From: Thioalkalivibrio sp. ALJ16
GTDB taxonomy: Bacteria > Pseudomonadota > Gammaproteobacteria > Ectothiorhodospirales > Ectothiorhodospiraceae
Reading direction: 5' to 3'
Assembly: GCF_000377345.1 (NCBI RefSeq)
Contig: NZ_KB898040.1
Span: 182,639 to 246,638 of the forward strand
Length of the DNA stretch: 64,000 nucleotides
Position numbers and translations under genes: made by a program. The stretch's first letter is position 1. Every line of letters begins with the position of its first letter. Positions 22,572 through 30,620 of the stretch are shown here, piece by piece. The notes beneath the pieces are model-generated. The model was not told the origin of the DNA. It saw only the letters and a program-made list of their open reading frames with translations, and did no database searches.

Positions 22572-23162
22572 TCAGGAGAAGTTGACCTGCACCGCCTCGC
22601 GCTTGCGCGCGTCCTCGATCTCCAGCAGCTGCGCCGGACGGAATGCAAAGTTGTTGGCGATCAGGCTGTTCGGGAACATCTCGCGCAGGATGTTGTACTG
22701 CATGACCGCATCGTTGAACCCCTGGCGCGCGTAGGCCACCCGGTTCTCGGTGCTGGTCAGCTCCTCGGAGAGCTGCATCATGTTCTCGTTGGCCTTGAGC
22801 TCGGGATAGTTCTCGGACAGCGCAAACAGCCGCCCAAGCGCACCGGACAGCCCCTGCTCGGAACTGGATAGCTGGCGGATGGCCTCGGCATTGGTCGGGT
22901 CGCCGGCGACCTGCTGCAGACTGCCCTTGGCCTGGTTGCGCGCCTCGATCACCGCCTCGAGGGTATCGCGCTCGTGGCTCATGTAGCGTTCCGCCACCTG
23001 CACCAGGTTCGGGATCAGGTCATAGCGGCGGGTCAGCTGCACATCGATCTGGGCAAAGGCGTTCTTGTAGCGGTTTCGCGCCGTCACCAGCCGGTTGTAC
23101 GTCCAAACCGCCCACACCACCAGCAGTACGAGGATTACCAGCACCACCCACTTCGTATCCAT
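22572..23162 (-). CDS. lemA: LemA family protein
   Basis: This 196-residue protein has a single N-terminal membrane segment (WVVLVILVLLVVWAVWTYN) and a long coiled, helical cytosolic or periplasmic domain. The family signature VQLTRRYDLIPNLVQVAERY is intact, as are YPELKANENMMQL and NRVAYARQGFNDAV. The ATG at 23162 is preceded by AAGGAG. LemA proteins are widespread but their biochemical role is not settled. Co-location with an M48 peptidase suggests that the two act together at the membrane. It is transcribed divergently from the stator-like genes that start at 23286. Confidence 0.95.
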   Translation of the reverse strand: MDTKWVVLVILVLLVVWAVWTYNRLVTARNRYKNAFAQIDVQLTRRYDLIPNLVQVAERYMSHERDTLEAVIEARNQAKGSLQQVAGDPTNAEAIRQLSSSEQGLSGALGRLFALSENYPELKANENMMQLSEELTSTENRVAYARQGFNDAVMQYNILREMFPNSLIANNFAFRPAQLLEIEDARKREAVQVNFS

Positions 23163-23285
23163 CCCGCCACACTCCTTCACCGTTGGAGCCCCGAGTGTAC
23201 GCCGGATGCACGGGCCCGCCCAACGCCCAAAGACGCCACCAGCGGACTGATTTATCCTGACCCCGCCACTTTCCCGGAAGCCCGC

Positions 23286-24125
23286 ATGAATCTTTCCACC
23301 CTTCTCGGCATTCTCGGCAGCCTGCTGGTGTTCGGCAGCGTCATTGTTTTTTCCTCGCAGGACCTGGACGCCTTCCTGAACCTGCCCGGGCTGGGCATCG
23401 TGCTCGGCGGCACCATTGCCGCCACCCTGATGAGTTACCCCTTTCACGAGGTGATGCGCGTGTTCCGGGCCGGCGCGAACGCCGTGCGCGAAGAGCGTTA
23501 CGACGTCACCCAGGACCTCGAAGAGATCGTGCAGGTCTCGCGCTACTGGTTCTCGCAGAACCTCGGCCGTATCCAGGACCGGCTGGACCAGATCCGCAAC
23601 CCGTTCCTGCGCACCGGCATCCAGCTGGTGATCGACGACACCCCGATGGACGACGTATCCGACCTGCTCAACTGGCGCATGGCCCGTCTGCGCGCCCGCG
23701 AACAGGCCGATGCCCAGATGTTCCGCACCATGGCCACCTACGCCCCGGCCTTCGGCATGCTGGGCACCCTGATCGGCCTGATCAACCTGCTGCTGACCAC
23801 CGAGAGCGAGGACTTCACCGTCATCGCCGTCAACCTGGGTATCGCCCTCATCACCACCTTCTACGGCATCCTGCTGGCCAACCTGGTATTCCGCCCCATC
23901 GCCATCAAGCTCGAGCGCCGCACCGAAGAGCGCGTCGTCCTCATGACCATGGTGCTGGAAGGCATCATGCTGATGCGCAAGGGCCGCTCGCCAGGCTACA
24001 TCCGCGAGACCCTGCGCTCGTTCATGGAAAACCACAGCGACGAGATCCGCCAGGCCGCGCCCAACGGCGACGAGGCCCCGGACACACCCGCCGGCGGCGA
24101 CAGCCAGACCACCGATCGGCCCTGA
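23286..24125 (+). CDS. MotA/PomA-like stator subunit
   Basis: This 279-residue inner-membrane protein has four predicted membrane segments: two near the N-terminus (about 3-22 and 30-50, the latter with LGIVLGGTIAATLMSYP) and two around residues 150-210 (YAPAFGMLGTLIGLINLLL and NLGIALITTFYGILLANLV). This is the layout of MotA/PomA ion-channel subunits that power flagellar rotation. The large cytosolic loop lies between segments two and three. The stop is 4 bases before the MotB-like gene, so they form an operon. Fil genes elsewhere in the window show the cell is flagellated. Coupling to H+ or Na+ cannot be decided here. Confidence 0.88.
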   Translation: MNLSTLLGILGSLLVFGSVIVFSSQDLDAFLNLPGLGIVLGGTIAATLMSYPFHEVMRVFRAGANAVREERYDVTQDLEEIVQVSRYWFSQNLGRIQDRLDQIRNPFLRTGIQLVIDDTPMDDVSDLLNWRMARLRAREQADAQMFRTMATYAPAFGMLGTLIGLINLLLTTESEDFTVIAVNLGIALITTFYGILLANLVFRPIAIKLERRTEERVVLMTMVLEGIMLMRKGRSPGYIRETLRSFMENHSDEIRQAAPNGDEAPDTPAGGDSQTTDRP

Positions 24126-24129
24126 CCTC

Positions 24130-24948
24130 ATGCCCGGACCCGCCTATTCCTCCTCCGAACGGGCCGCCCTGCAGGCGGAGATGGACGCCCACGCCGCCAC
24201 ACGTCCGGAGCAGGCCTTTCTCGGCTCCTACCCGGGCGAACGCCAGCGCGACGACGAACACGCCTGGATCCTCACCTATCTCGACGTCCTCACGCTGGTG
24301 ATCGTCGTATTCGTGATCCTGATGACCTTCCTCGACCCGCGCGACGACCGCCCGCTGGCCAGCGCCGCGCAGCCGGTCCAGCTCGCCCACCCGGATCGAC
24401 AATCCATCCTCGACCCGCTGATCGCCCCCCTGCTGGGAGACCTGGGCGATCTCGAACAGGGGCTGCAGGCACTCCCGGCGGAAGCGGAAACACCCGACTC
24501 CGAACCTGCGGGCACGGCCACCGCCCGCCTGCGCGAACAGACCCCGGAAGGCGTCGAGGTCGTCGAACACCCCGGCCGCACCGAACTGCGCATCCAGGAC
24601 GAGATCCTGTTCGCCAGCGGCCAGGCCGACCTGCAACCGGCAGGCCAGGCCCTCCTCGCCCAGCTCGAACCCATGCTGGATGCTCACCACGGCGTCATCA
24701 CCGTGGAAGGCCATACCGACAACATCCCCATCGCAACGGAGCGCTTCCCCTCCAACTGGGAACTCTCCTCCGCCCGCGCCAGCGGCGTCGTCCGCTACCT
24801 GCTCGACCAGGGCCTGGACGCCCCGCGCCTGCGCGCCGTCGGCCGCGCCGACACCCAACCCGTCGCCAGCAACGACACCCCCAACGGCCGCGCCGAAAAC
24901 CGCCGTGTCGCCCTCATCCTCGAAGCGCCCGTCACCGACCTGCCCTGA
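24130..24948 (+). CDS. MotB/PomB-like stator subunit, OmpA domain
   Basis: This 272-residue protein has one membrane segment (about 48-65) beginning TYLDVLTLVIVVFVILM, where aspartate 52 matches the ion-binding aspartate of MotB/PomB. A proline- and acid-rich linker follows, then a C-terminal OmpA-like peptidoglycan-binding domain (about 150-270) with EGHTDNIPIATERFPSNWEL and the closing NGRAENRRVALIL. Together with the preceding MotA-like gene it would form a torque-generating unit anchored to the cell wall. The position apart from a chemotaxis or flagellar cluster leaves open a second, specialised stator set. Confidence 0.88.
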   Translation: MPGPAYSSSERAALQAEMDAHAATRPEQAFLGSYPGERQRDDEHAWILTYLDVLTLVIVVFVILMTFLDPRDDRPLASAAQPVQLAHPDRQSILDPLIAPLLGDLGDLEQGLQALPAEAETPDSEPAGTATARLREQTPEGVEVVEHPGRTELRIQDEILFASGQADLQPAGQALLAQLEPMLDAHHGVITVEGHTDNIPIATERFPSNWELSSARASGVVRYLLDQGLDAPRLRAVGRADTQPVASNDTPNGRAENRRVALILEAPVTDLP

Positions 24949-24980
24949 ACGTTACCGAGCCGAAAACACCTCCCCGGCCT

Positions 24981-25010
24981 TTGGCGAGAAACCCACCGCG
25001 CGCTTATACT
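24981..25010 (+). promoter_or_regulatory. Promoter of tRNA-Arg
   Basis: TTGGCG (24981-24986) and TATACT (25005-25010) are separated by 18 bases and end 12 bases before the tRNA. The GC-rich stretch CGCGTCGC right after the -10 looks like a stringent-control discriminator, as is usual for stable RNA genes. Confidence 0.75.
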
Positions 25011-25022
25011 CGCGTCGCATTC

Positions 25023-25099
25023 GTCTCCGTAGCTCAGCTGGATAGAGCAGCCCCCTCCTAAGGGGCAGGTCGCAGGTTCGAATCCTGCCGGGGACACCA
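25023..25099 (+). tRNA. tRNA-Arg(CCU)
   Basis: A 77-base cloverleaf is visible: acceptor GTCTCCG with CGGGGAC, D-arm AGCTCAGCTGGATAGAGC, anticodon loop CTCCTAA giving CCU, T-arm CAGGTTCGAATCCTG, discriminator A and encoded CCA. It lies at the left edge of the accessory island, and tRNA genes are common integration targets. No repeat of its 3' end was found further right. Confidence 0.97.
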
Positions 25100-25787
25100 C
25101 CTCTCCCTTGAGTCCCCGCCACTTACAAGACATCACCCATCCGACCAGTCCGCGTCAATCCAGGCCAATCGTCCACTTCGGTGTGGCAAGAAGGTGGCCA
25201 GCGGCTGGATCTGCCGCTCAACTCCCCCACCATGGCGCGAGCACCCCGCCCCCCACTACGCGCACCACCACCAGCCCCCCCGGTGGGAGCCTGCTCGCAG
25301 GCGAAGCCCCTGCCAAAGTCAAAGCCAGCCAAACCCTTCGCCGCCAAGGCGGCTCCTACACGAGCAGAAGCCCATCACCCCATTCTGCAGCCGCACCCGG
25401 CCACCACCCCGCACTCCGCGCACAGCTACCTCACCCCTGTCGCATCACCACCACCTCGTCCCCCGCCCCGGCATCACCACCTCGCCACCGTCGCCCCCGC
25501 GCGCCTTCAGTCATCCCGGCCGCACAAGCCCCTTCGGTCACCCCGGCCGCAGCGCACCTCTTCAGTCATCCCGGCCGCCGCACGCATCTTCAGTCATCCC
25601 GGCCGCAGCGAAGCGGAGAGCCGGGATCTCCCACGCACGAACCCACCGGGCCCCATCCTGATAACGGGCCATCCCGGAAACAGCTCGCCACAGCAATCCA
25701 AAGCTCGCGCTGACCGCCGCACCCCACAGGACAACCGCCAACAGAAGCGGTAAGGTCGGACCCAGCACTCAAAAGGACCTTTGTCAC
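25100..25787. other. Gene-free stretch at island boundary
   Basis: About 690 bases between tRNA-Arg and the restriction-methylation gene hold no convincing gene. The sequence is C-rich on the plus strand (runs of CCAC, CCCC), unlike the balanced coding regions. The right part carries REP-like arms (25505-25650). Open frames here have no ribosome sites and no recognisable protein pattern. Confidence 0.7.
25505..25650. repeat. Tandem REP-like arms
   Basis: The arm CTTCAGTCATCCCGGCCG, or a one- or two-base variant of it, occurs four times at about 28-base spacing (starts near 25505, 25531, 25559, 25588). The last copy continues into GAGAGCCGGGATCTC, which pairs with TCATCCCGGC to form the left half of the 102-bp element seen complete at 38038 and 38887. 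Confidence 0.75.
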
Positions 25788-28700
25788 ATGGATGGACTCG
25801 CGGCCCGCCCGGCCCATGCCGAAGAATCCGGCCCCGCCCCCATCGCCGCGCCGGAACAGGTCGAGGCCTTCCTCGACCGCTGGCGCGACACCGGCGGCAG
25901 CGAGCGCGCCAACTACCAGCTCTTCCTCACCGAGCTGTGCGCGCTGCTGGGCCTTCCCCAGCCCGACCCGGCCAGCGACGACACCCGCGACAACGCCTAC
26001 GTATTCGAACGCCGCGTCACCATCCGCAACCCGGACGGCAGCGAGAACCGCGGCTACATCGACCTCTACCGCCGCGGCTGCTTCGTGCTGGAGGCCAAGC
26101 AGACCGGCAAGGGCCTGCACACCCAGGGCTGGGACAAGGCCATGCTCGCCGCGCAGAACCAGGCCGACCAGTACGTGCGCGCCCTGCCGGAAGACGAAGG
26201 CCGCCCGCCTTTCATCGTCGTCACCGATGTCGGCCGCAGCCTCGAGCTCTACGCCGAGTTCTCCCGCTCCGGCGGCACCTACGTCCCGTACCCGGACCCC
26301 AGCCGCCACCGCATCCGCCTGGAAGACCTGCGCGACCCCGAGATCCAGCAGCGCCTGCACCACCTGTGGCTGGCGCCGGACCAGCTCGACGCCAGCAAGC
26401 ACGCCGCCCGCGTCACCCGCGAGGTCAGCGCGCGCCTGGCCGAACTCGCCAAATCCCTCGAACAGCACGGTTACGATGTCGAGCGCGTGGCCCACTTCCT
26501 CAAGCGCTGCCTGTTCACCATGTTCAGCGAGGACGTCGAACTCCTTCCCAAGGGCAGCTTCACCGCCCTGCTGGAGCGCCTGCAGCAAAACCCCGAACAC
26601 TTCCCCGACGCCATGCGCTCGCTGTGGGAGACGATGAACACCGGCGGCTACGAAGGCCAGCTGATGCACAAGCTGCAGCGCTTCAACGGCGGCCTGTTCC
26701 AGAACATCGACCCCATCCCGCTCAACGCCGACCAGATCAGCCTGCTCATCCAGGCCGGCAAGGCCGACTGGCGCTTCGTCGAACCCGCCATCTTCGGCAC
26801 CCTGCTGGAACGCGCACTGGACCCGCGCGAACGCCACAAGCTCGGCGCCCACTACACCCCGCGCGCCTACGTGGAACGCCTGGTCATGCCCACGCTCATC
26901 GAGCCCCTGCGCGCCGAATGGAACACCGTGCAGGTCGCCGCCGAGGCCTGGCTGCAGCAGAACAAGCCCGACAAGGCCCTGGACGAACTGCACCGCTTCC
27001 ATCAACGCCTGCGCGAAGTGCGCGTGCTCGACCCCGCCTGCGGCTCCGGCAACTTCCTCTACGTGGCGCTGGAACACCTCAAGCGCCTCGAAGGCGAAGT
27101 GCTCAACCTCATCCGCGACCTGAGCGCCGGCCAGGCCACCTTCGACACCGAAGGCCTCACCGTCGACCCGCACCAGTTCCTCGGGCTCGAGATCAACCCG
27201 CGCGCCGCCGCCATCGCCGAAATCGTACTGTGGATCGGCTACCTGCAATGGCACTACCGCCTGCACGGCCGCCTCAGCCTGCCCGAACCCATCCTGCGCG
27301 ACTTCCACAACATCGAATGCCGCGACGCGCTGATCGACTTTGATGCCCGCGAACCCATGACCGACGACCACGGCCAGCCCGTGACCATCTGGGACGGCAT
27401 CAGCTACAAGAAAAGCCCCATCACCGGCGAACTCATCCCCGACGAGACCGCCCGCACCCCCGTCTACCACTACAGCAACCCGCGCCGCACCGAATGGCCC
27501 GAAGCCGACTACATCGTCGGCAACCCGCCGTTTATCGGCGCCGCCACCATGCGCCGCGCACTGGGCGACGGCTACGTGGACGCCGTGCGCAAGGTCTTCA
27601 AGGGCATCGTCCCGGACTCCGCCGACTTCGTCATGTACTGGTGGCACATCGCCGCCGAGAAAGTCCGCAAGGGCGAGGCGCGACGCTTCGGGTTCATCAC
27701 CACCAACAGCCTGCGCCAGACCTTCAACCGCCGCGTGCTCGAACCCCACCTGAACGACAGCAAGAAGCCCCTCTCACTCGCCTTCGCCATCCCCGACCAC
27801 CCCTGGGTGGACAGCGCCGATGGCGCCGCCGTGCGCATTGCCATGACCGTAGGCGTACCCGGAGAGAAGTCTGGTGTCCTTAAAACGTCAACGAACGAAC
27901 GCAATGCGGGAAAAGATTCGATAACAGTCAAGCTACGAAAAAAATCCGGAAAGATATACCCTGACCTGACCGTTGGTGCCGACGTATCTAACGTAGAGCG
28001 GCTTTATTCAAATAGCGGCTTAAGCAATCGCGGGATTGTTTTGATGGGCGACGGATTCGTTCTCGAACCCGAACAGGCTCGGCGCTTCCATGAGACTTCG
28101 CCTGAATACGAAACCATAGTGAAGCCGCTCATCAATGGTCGAGATGTCATGTCAAAGCCCCGCGGGGTTTTTGTTATTGACTTCTATGGCATAGATTTAC
28201 ACCAAGCGAAACTCATGTACCCAGACGCCTACCAGTGGGTGCGAACAAGAGTGAAGCCACACAGAGATCAAGATACCCGCAAAACCCGTCGAGAGAGGTG
28301 GTGGCTCTTTGCCGAAAATCAGCCACGAATGAGGGGAGGGATCGACGCCCTTGAGAGGTTTATCGTTACCGCGATGACTGCCAAGCACCGCCTATTCTTG
28401 ACCGTGTCTAAGCCTACGCTCCCGGATCAAGGGCTAATAGTTATTTCGCTGGAACGGGAAGACCATATAGGGCTGCTCAGTAGCCGACTTCATGTCCTTT
28501 GGGCCCTTTCAACGGGCGGGCGCCTGGGGATGGGTAACGATCCCCGTTATAACAATTCCCGCTGCTTCGAGACCTTCCCCTTCCCGGAACTCGACGACCA
28601 GCAGGCCGCCACCATCGGGGACCTCGCGGAACGCATCGATGCCCACCGCAAGACGCGCCAGACCGAACACCCGGACCTCACCCTCACCGGCATGTACAAC

Positions 28701-29285
28701 GTGCTGGAAAAACTGCGCGCCGAAGAACCGCTGACCGCCAAGGAACGCACCATCCACGAACAGGGCCTCGTCTCCCTGCTGCGGGAACTGCACGACGACC
28801 TCGACCACGCCGTCTTCGACGCCTACGGCTGGAACGACCTCGCCGACCGCCTCGTCGGTCGCCCCGGCGCCACCACCCCGCTGCCGGACAAGCCCGCCGA
28901 CCAGGCCGAAGCCGAAGAAGAACTCCTCAGCCGCCTCGTCGCGCTCAACGCCGAACGCGCCGCAGAAGAAGCCCAGGGCCACATCCGCTGGCTGCGCCCC
29001 GACTACCAGGCCCCCGAAGCCACCCAGACTACCGCCACGCTGGAAGCCAAACCCGAGGCCGCCGCCGAGACCCCGACCGAACCAGCCAAAAAGCCCACCT
29101 GGCCCAAATCTATGCCCGACCAGGTCGAAGCCGTCCGCCGCCTCCTCGCCATCGGCCCCCAAACCCCCGAAGCCCTGGCCAGCCACTTCAAGCGCAAACC
29201 CACGAAATCCATCACCCAGGTCCTCGCCGCCCTCCAAATCCTCGGCCAGGCCACCACCGACAACGACCACTGGCGCCTGACATGA
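25788..29285 (+). CDS. MmeI-like (type IIL/IIG) restriction-methylation enzyme
   Basis: This 1165-residue single-chain protein has the layout of MmeI-type enzymes, which methylate adenine and cut DNA at a distance. A PD-(D/E)xK-like nuclease core is visible as YIDLYRRGCFVLEAKQT (D92, E102, K104). A helical spacer follows (about 180-380), then the methyltransferase with motif I VLDPACGSGNFLYVA (about 412-425) and motif IV GNPPFIG (about 578-584). Residues about 694-924 are the target-recognition region. A C-terminal winged-helix-like segment (about 1090-1165) is extra; MmeI has 919 residues. The DNA for residues 694-924 is clearly AT-richer than both flanks, a sign of domain replacement. The stop overlaps the next start by 4 bases. 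Confidence 0.85.
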   Translation: MDGLAARPAHAEESGPAPIAAPEQVEAFLDRWRDTGGSERANYQLFLTELCALLGLPQPDPASDDTRDNAYVFERRVTIRNPDGSENRGYIDLYRRGCFVLEAKQTGKGLHTQGWDKAMLAAQNQADQYVRALPEDEGRPPFIVVTDVGRSLELYAEFSRSGGTYVPYPDPSRHRIRLEDLRDPEIQQRLHHLWLAPDQLDASKHAARVTREVSARLAELAKSLEQHGYDVERVAHFLKRCLFTMFSEDVELLPKGSFTALLERLQQNPEHFPDAMRSLWETMNTGGYEGQLMHKLQRFNGGLFQNIDPIPLNADQISLLIQAGKADWRFVEPAIFGTLLERALDPRERHKLGAHYTPRAYVERLVMPTLIEPLRAEWNTVQVAAEAWLQQNKPDKALDELHRFHQRLREVRVLDPACGSGNFLYVALEHLKRLEGEVLNLIRDLSAGQATFDTEGLTVDPHQFLGLEINPRAAAIAEIVLWIGYLQWHYRLHGRLSLPEPILRDFHNIECRDALIDFDAREPMTDDHGQPVTIWDGISYKKSPITGELIPDETARTPVYHYSNPRRTEWPEADYIVGNPPFIGAATMRRALGDGYVDAVRKVFKGIVPDSADFVMYWWHIAAEKVRKGEARRFGFITTNSLRQTFNRRVLEPHLNDSKKPLSLAFAIPDHPWVDSADGAAVRIAMTVGVPGEKSGVLKTSTNERNAGKDSITVKLRKKSGKIYPDLTVGADVSNVERLYSNSGLSNRGIVLMGDGFVLEPEQARRFHETSPEYETIVKPLINGRDVMSKPRGVFVIDFYGIDLHQAKLMYPDAYQWVRTRVKPHRDQDTRKTRRERWWLFAENQPRMRGGIDALERFIVTAMTAKHRLFLTVSKPTLPDQGLIVISLEREDHIGLLSSRLHVLWALSTGGRLGMGNDPRYNNSRCFETFPFPELDDQQAATIGDLAERIDAHRKTRQTEHPDLTLTGMYNVLEKLRAEEPLTAKERTIHEQGLVSLLRELHDDLDHAVFDAYGWNDLADRLVGRPGATTPLPDKPADQAEAEEELLSRLVALNAERAAEEAQGHIRWLRPDYQAPEATQTTATLEAKPEAAAETPTEPAKKPTWPKSMPDQVEAVRRLLAIGPQTPEALASHFKRKPTKSITQVLAALQILGQATTDNDHWRLT

Positions 29286-30052
29286 ACGGATCGATAATCT
29301 CCGCCGTAATTGCCATTATTTCTATGGTCATCGGCTATTTTCTGCAAGTGGCATCCTATTGGGCTAAGGACTTTATTGATTCAAGAAAAATAAGAAAGTT
29401 AACCGTTGACGATCTACTTTACCCGCTTGTTAGGGTATCTGACGAGCTTGTGGGTCGGACATATCATCATGCTAAAGACGACTTCAAACGCGACGACGGG
29501 CGCCCGGAGACCGTCGATGCAGTCAGCAATCCAGATCAGCTATATGATGTCTATCTCTGGGCGCGTTTCTGGGCTCACACGAGCGCCATACGAAAAAACA
29601 TCCTGTCTTACAAGCTGAGCCAGACACCGGAAGGGAAGAGCCTGTTGCGGTTCTTGGACTGTCTTGAGGCTATCAAGGTATCGATCGTACCCCGATCTTA
29701 TCAACGTCTCGTAGGGGATGCTTTTTCGGACGAACTTGGTGTAAAAGAGGGTGTATCCTATTACCGGTTTACCAAAATGGTTCAAAAAGACCCATTTTTT
29801 GCCGAAACCTTAAACGGCGTGAACATGCTTTTTGTTAGAGCGTTCGAGGATAAAGAATTCAGGCACGAATTCGTTAAATATACAATCGTGATTCACGCCA
29901 TGGTCGAATACCTGGATGAGGAAAAGTCGGTGTCATCTACGCGTGGCGCGCTAGCTAATAAGCTCGACCATAAGCATCGAAACGATCTCAAATATCGCAT
30001 TCTCCGAAAATATACGCCCTTGAGCGGCACGCAAATCTCAAAGTACACTTGA
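29282..30052 (+). CDS. Membrane-anchored protein of unknown function coupled to restriction-methylation gene
   Basis: I do not recognise this 256-residue protein. It has one N-terminal membrane segment (about 4-28, IISAVIAIISMVIGYFLQVA) and then a charged, largely helical cytosolic domain. It begins inside the stop of the MmeI-like gene (ATGA overlap), so it is translated with it. Its base composition is AT-rich and its codon use differs from the core genes, like the recognition region of the upstream enzyme. A role as an accessory or effector of that defence gene is an inference from position only. No catalytic motif stands out. Confidence 0.75.
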   Translation: MNGSIISAVIAIISMVIGYFLQVASYWAKDFIDSRKIRKLTVDDLLYPLVRVSDELVGRTYHHAKDDFKRDDGRPETVDAVSNPDQLYDVYLWARFWAHTSAIRKNILSYKLSQTPEGKSLLRFLDCLEAIKVSIVPRSYQRLVGDAFSDELGVKEGVSYYRFTKMVQKDPFFAETLNGVNMLFVRAFEDKEFRHEFVKYTIVIHAMVEYLDEEKSVSSTRGALANKLDHKHRNDLKYRILRKYTPLSGTQISKYT

Positions 30053-30213
30053 CCAAAGGTCGAAGAAACGGGGAATTAGGAAAAAACGGAGGAGAAGTCG
30101 GGAGAAAAATTTGCCCGCACACTACCTCAGCTTGGAGCCAAAGATCATCGTGATTGGGCAAATCTGCAATTTCAGGTTACCGCTATTTCGCCGCCTTGTC
30201 AACAGCAGGACAA

Positions 30214-30243
30214 TTGACGGGGGCTGACCACGGCAACCATCTG
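30214..30243 (+). repeat. Partial copy of GGGGTCGGACCACGGTAAC repeat
   Basis: The segment around GGGGGCTGACCACGGCAACC is a diverged copy of the repeat that starts at 30449. It lies on the left of the Mrr remnant, so that the remnant has copies of this repeat on both sides. Confidence 0.6.
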
Positions 30244-30289
30244 CCAACTCACACCTGCGATTCACACCCGGACCCGAAGACGAGAGCTA

Positions 30290-30481
30290 ATGGCTATACC
30301 CGATTTCCAGACTTTGTACCGTCCGTTGCTCGAATACGCCGCGGGAGCTGACGAACGCCGGCTGCGGGATGCGCATGACGCGCTTGCCAGTACGTTCGAT
30401 CTGACCGACGAAGAGCGGGAGCAGTTGTTACCCAGTACGGCGAAGATCACGGGGTCGGACCACGGTAACCATCTGTATTGA
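30290..30481 (+). pseudogene. mrr: Mrr restriction protein remnant, N-terminal domain only
   Basis: The first 53 residues (MAIPDFQTLYRPLLEYAAG, then ALASTFDLTDEEREQLLPS) match the winged-helix N-terminal domain of Mrr, a type IV restriction enzyme that cuts modified DNA. Full-length Mrr has about 300 residues, with a PD-(D/E)xK nuclease domain that is absent here. The match stops exactly where the dispersed repeat ACGGGGTCGGACCACGGTAAC begins at 30449, and the frame then ends in repeat sequence. This is seen directly as a truncation; the former full length is inferred from the family. Confidence 0.8.
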
Positions 30482-30600
30482 AAACGATTAACGTCCCCCA
30501 AAAGCTTGTTCAACGCCTTAAAGCGGCCATTTCGACGTTGAAATCGGCCACTGGGGGAACCTGGCGGGAATCGTGTAGGGCGGCGACAGAGAGGCTGTAC
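30449..30600 (+). repeat. Dispersed repeat, GGGGTCGGACCAC family, copy B
   Basis: This copy of about 150 bp starts ACGGGGTCGGACCACGGTAAC and continues with blocks shared with the copy at 33863: AGCTTGTTCAACGCCTTAAA versus GGCTTGTACAAAGCCTTAAA, and a closing GGCGACAGAGAG versus GGCGACGATAGCG. It ends just before the NERD gene. Confidence 0.75.
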
Positions 30601-30620
30601 GACTCAACTCAGGAGATTCG

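Noticed and set aside
25100..25787. Possible CRISPR-like array from the regularly spaced TCATCCCGGCCG units
   Set aside because: Only four diverged arms with about 28-base period and 8- to 10-base spacers are present, the unit is part of a dispersed REP family, and no cas gene is seen.
25788..30052. BREX or DISARM system
   Set aside because: The methyltransferase alone resembles parts of such systems, but there is no helicase, PglZ, Lon-like or phospholipase D gene nearby, and the N-terminal nuclease core points to a single-chain MmeI-like enzyme.
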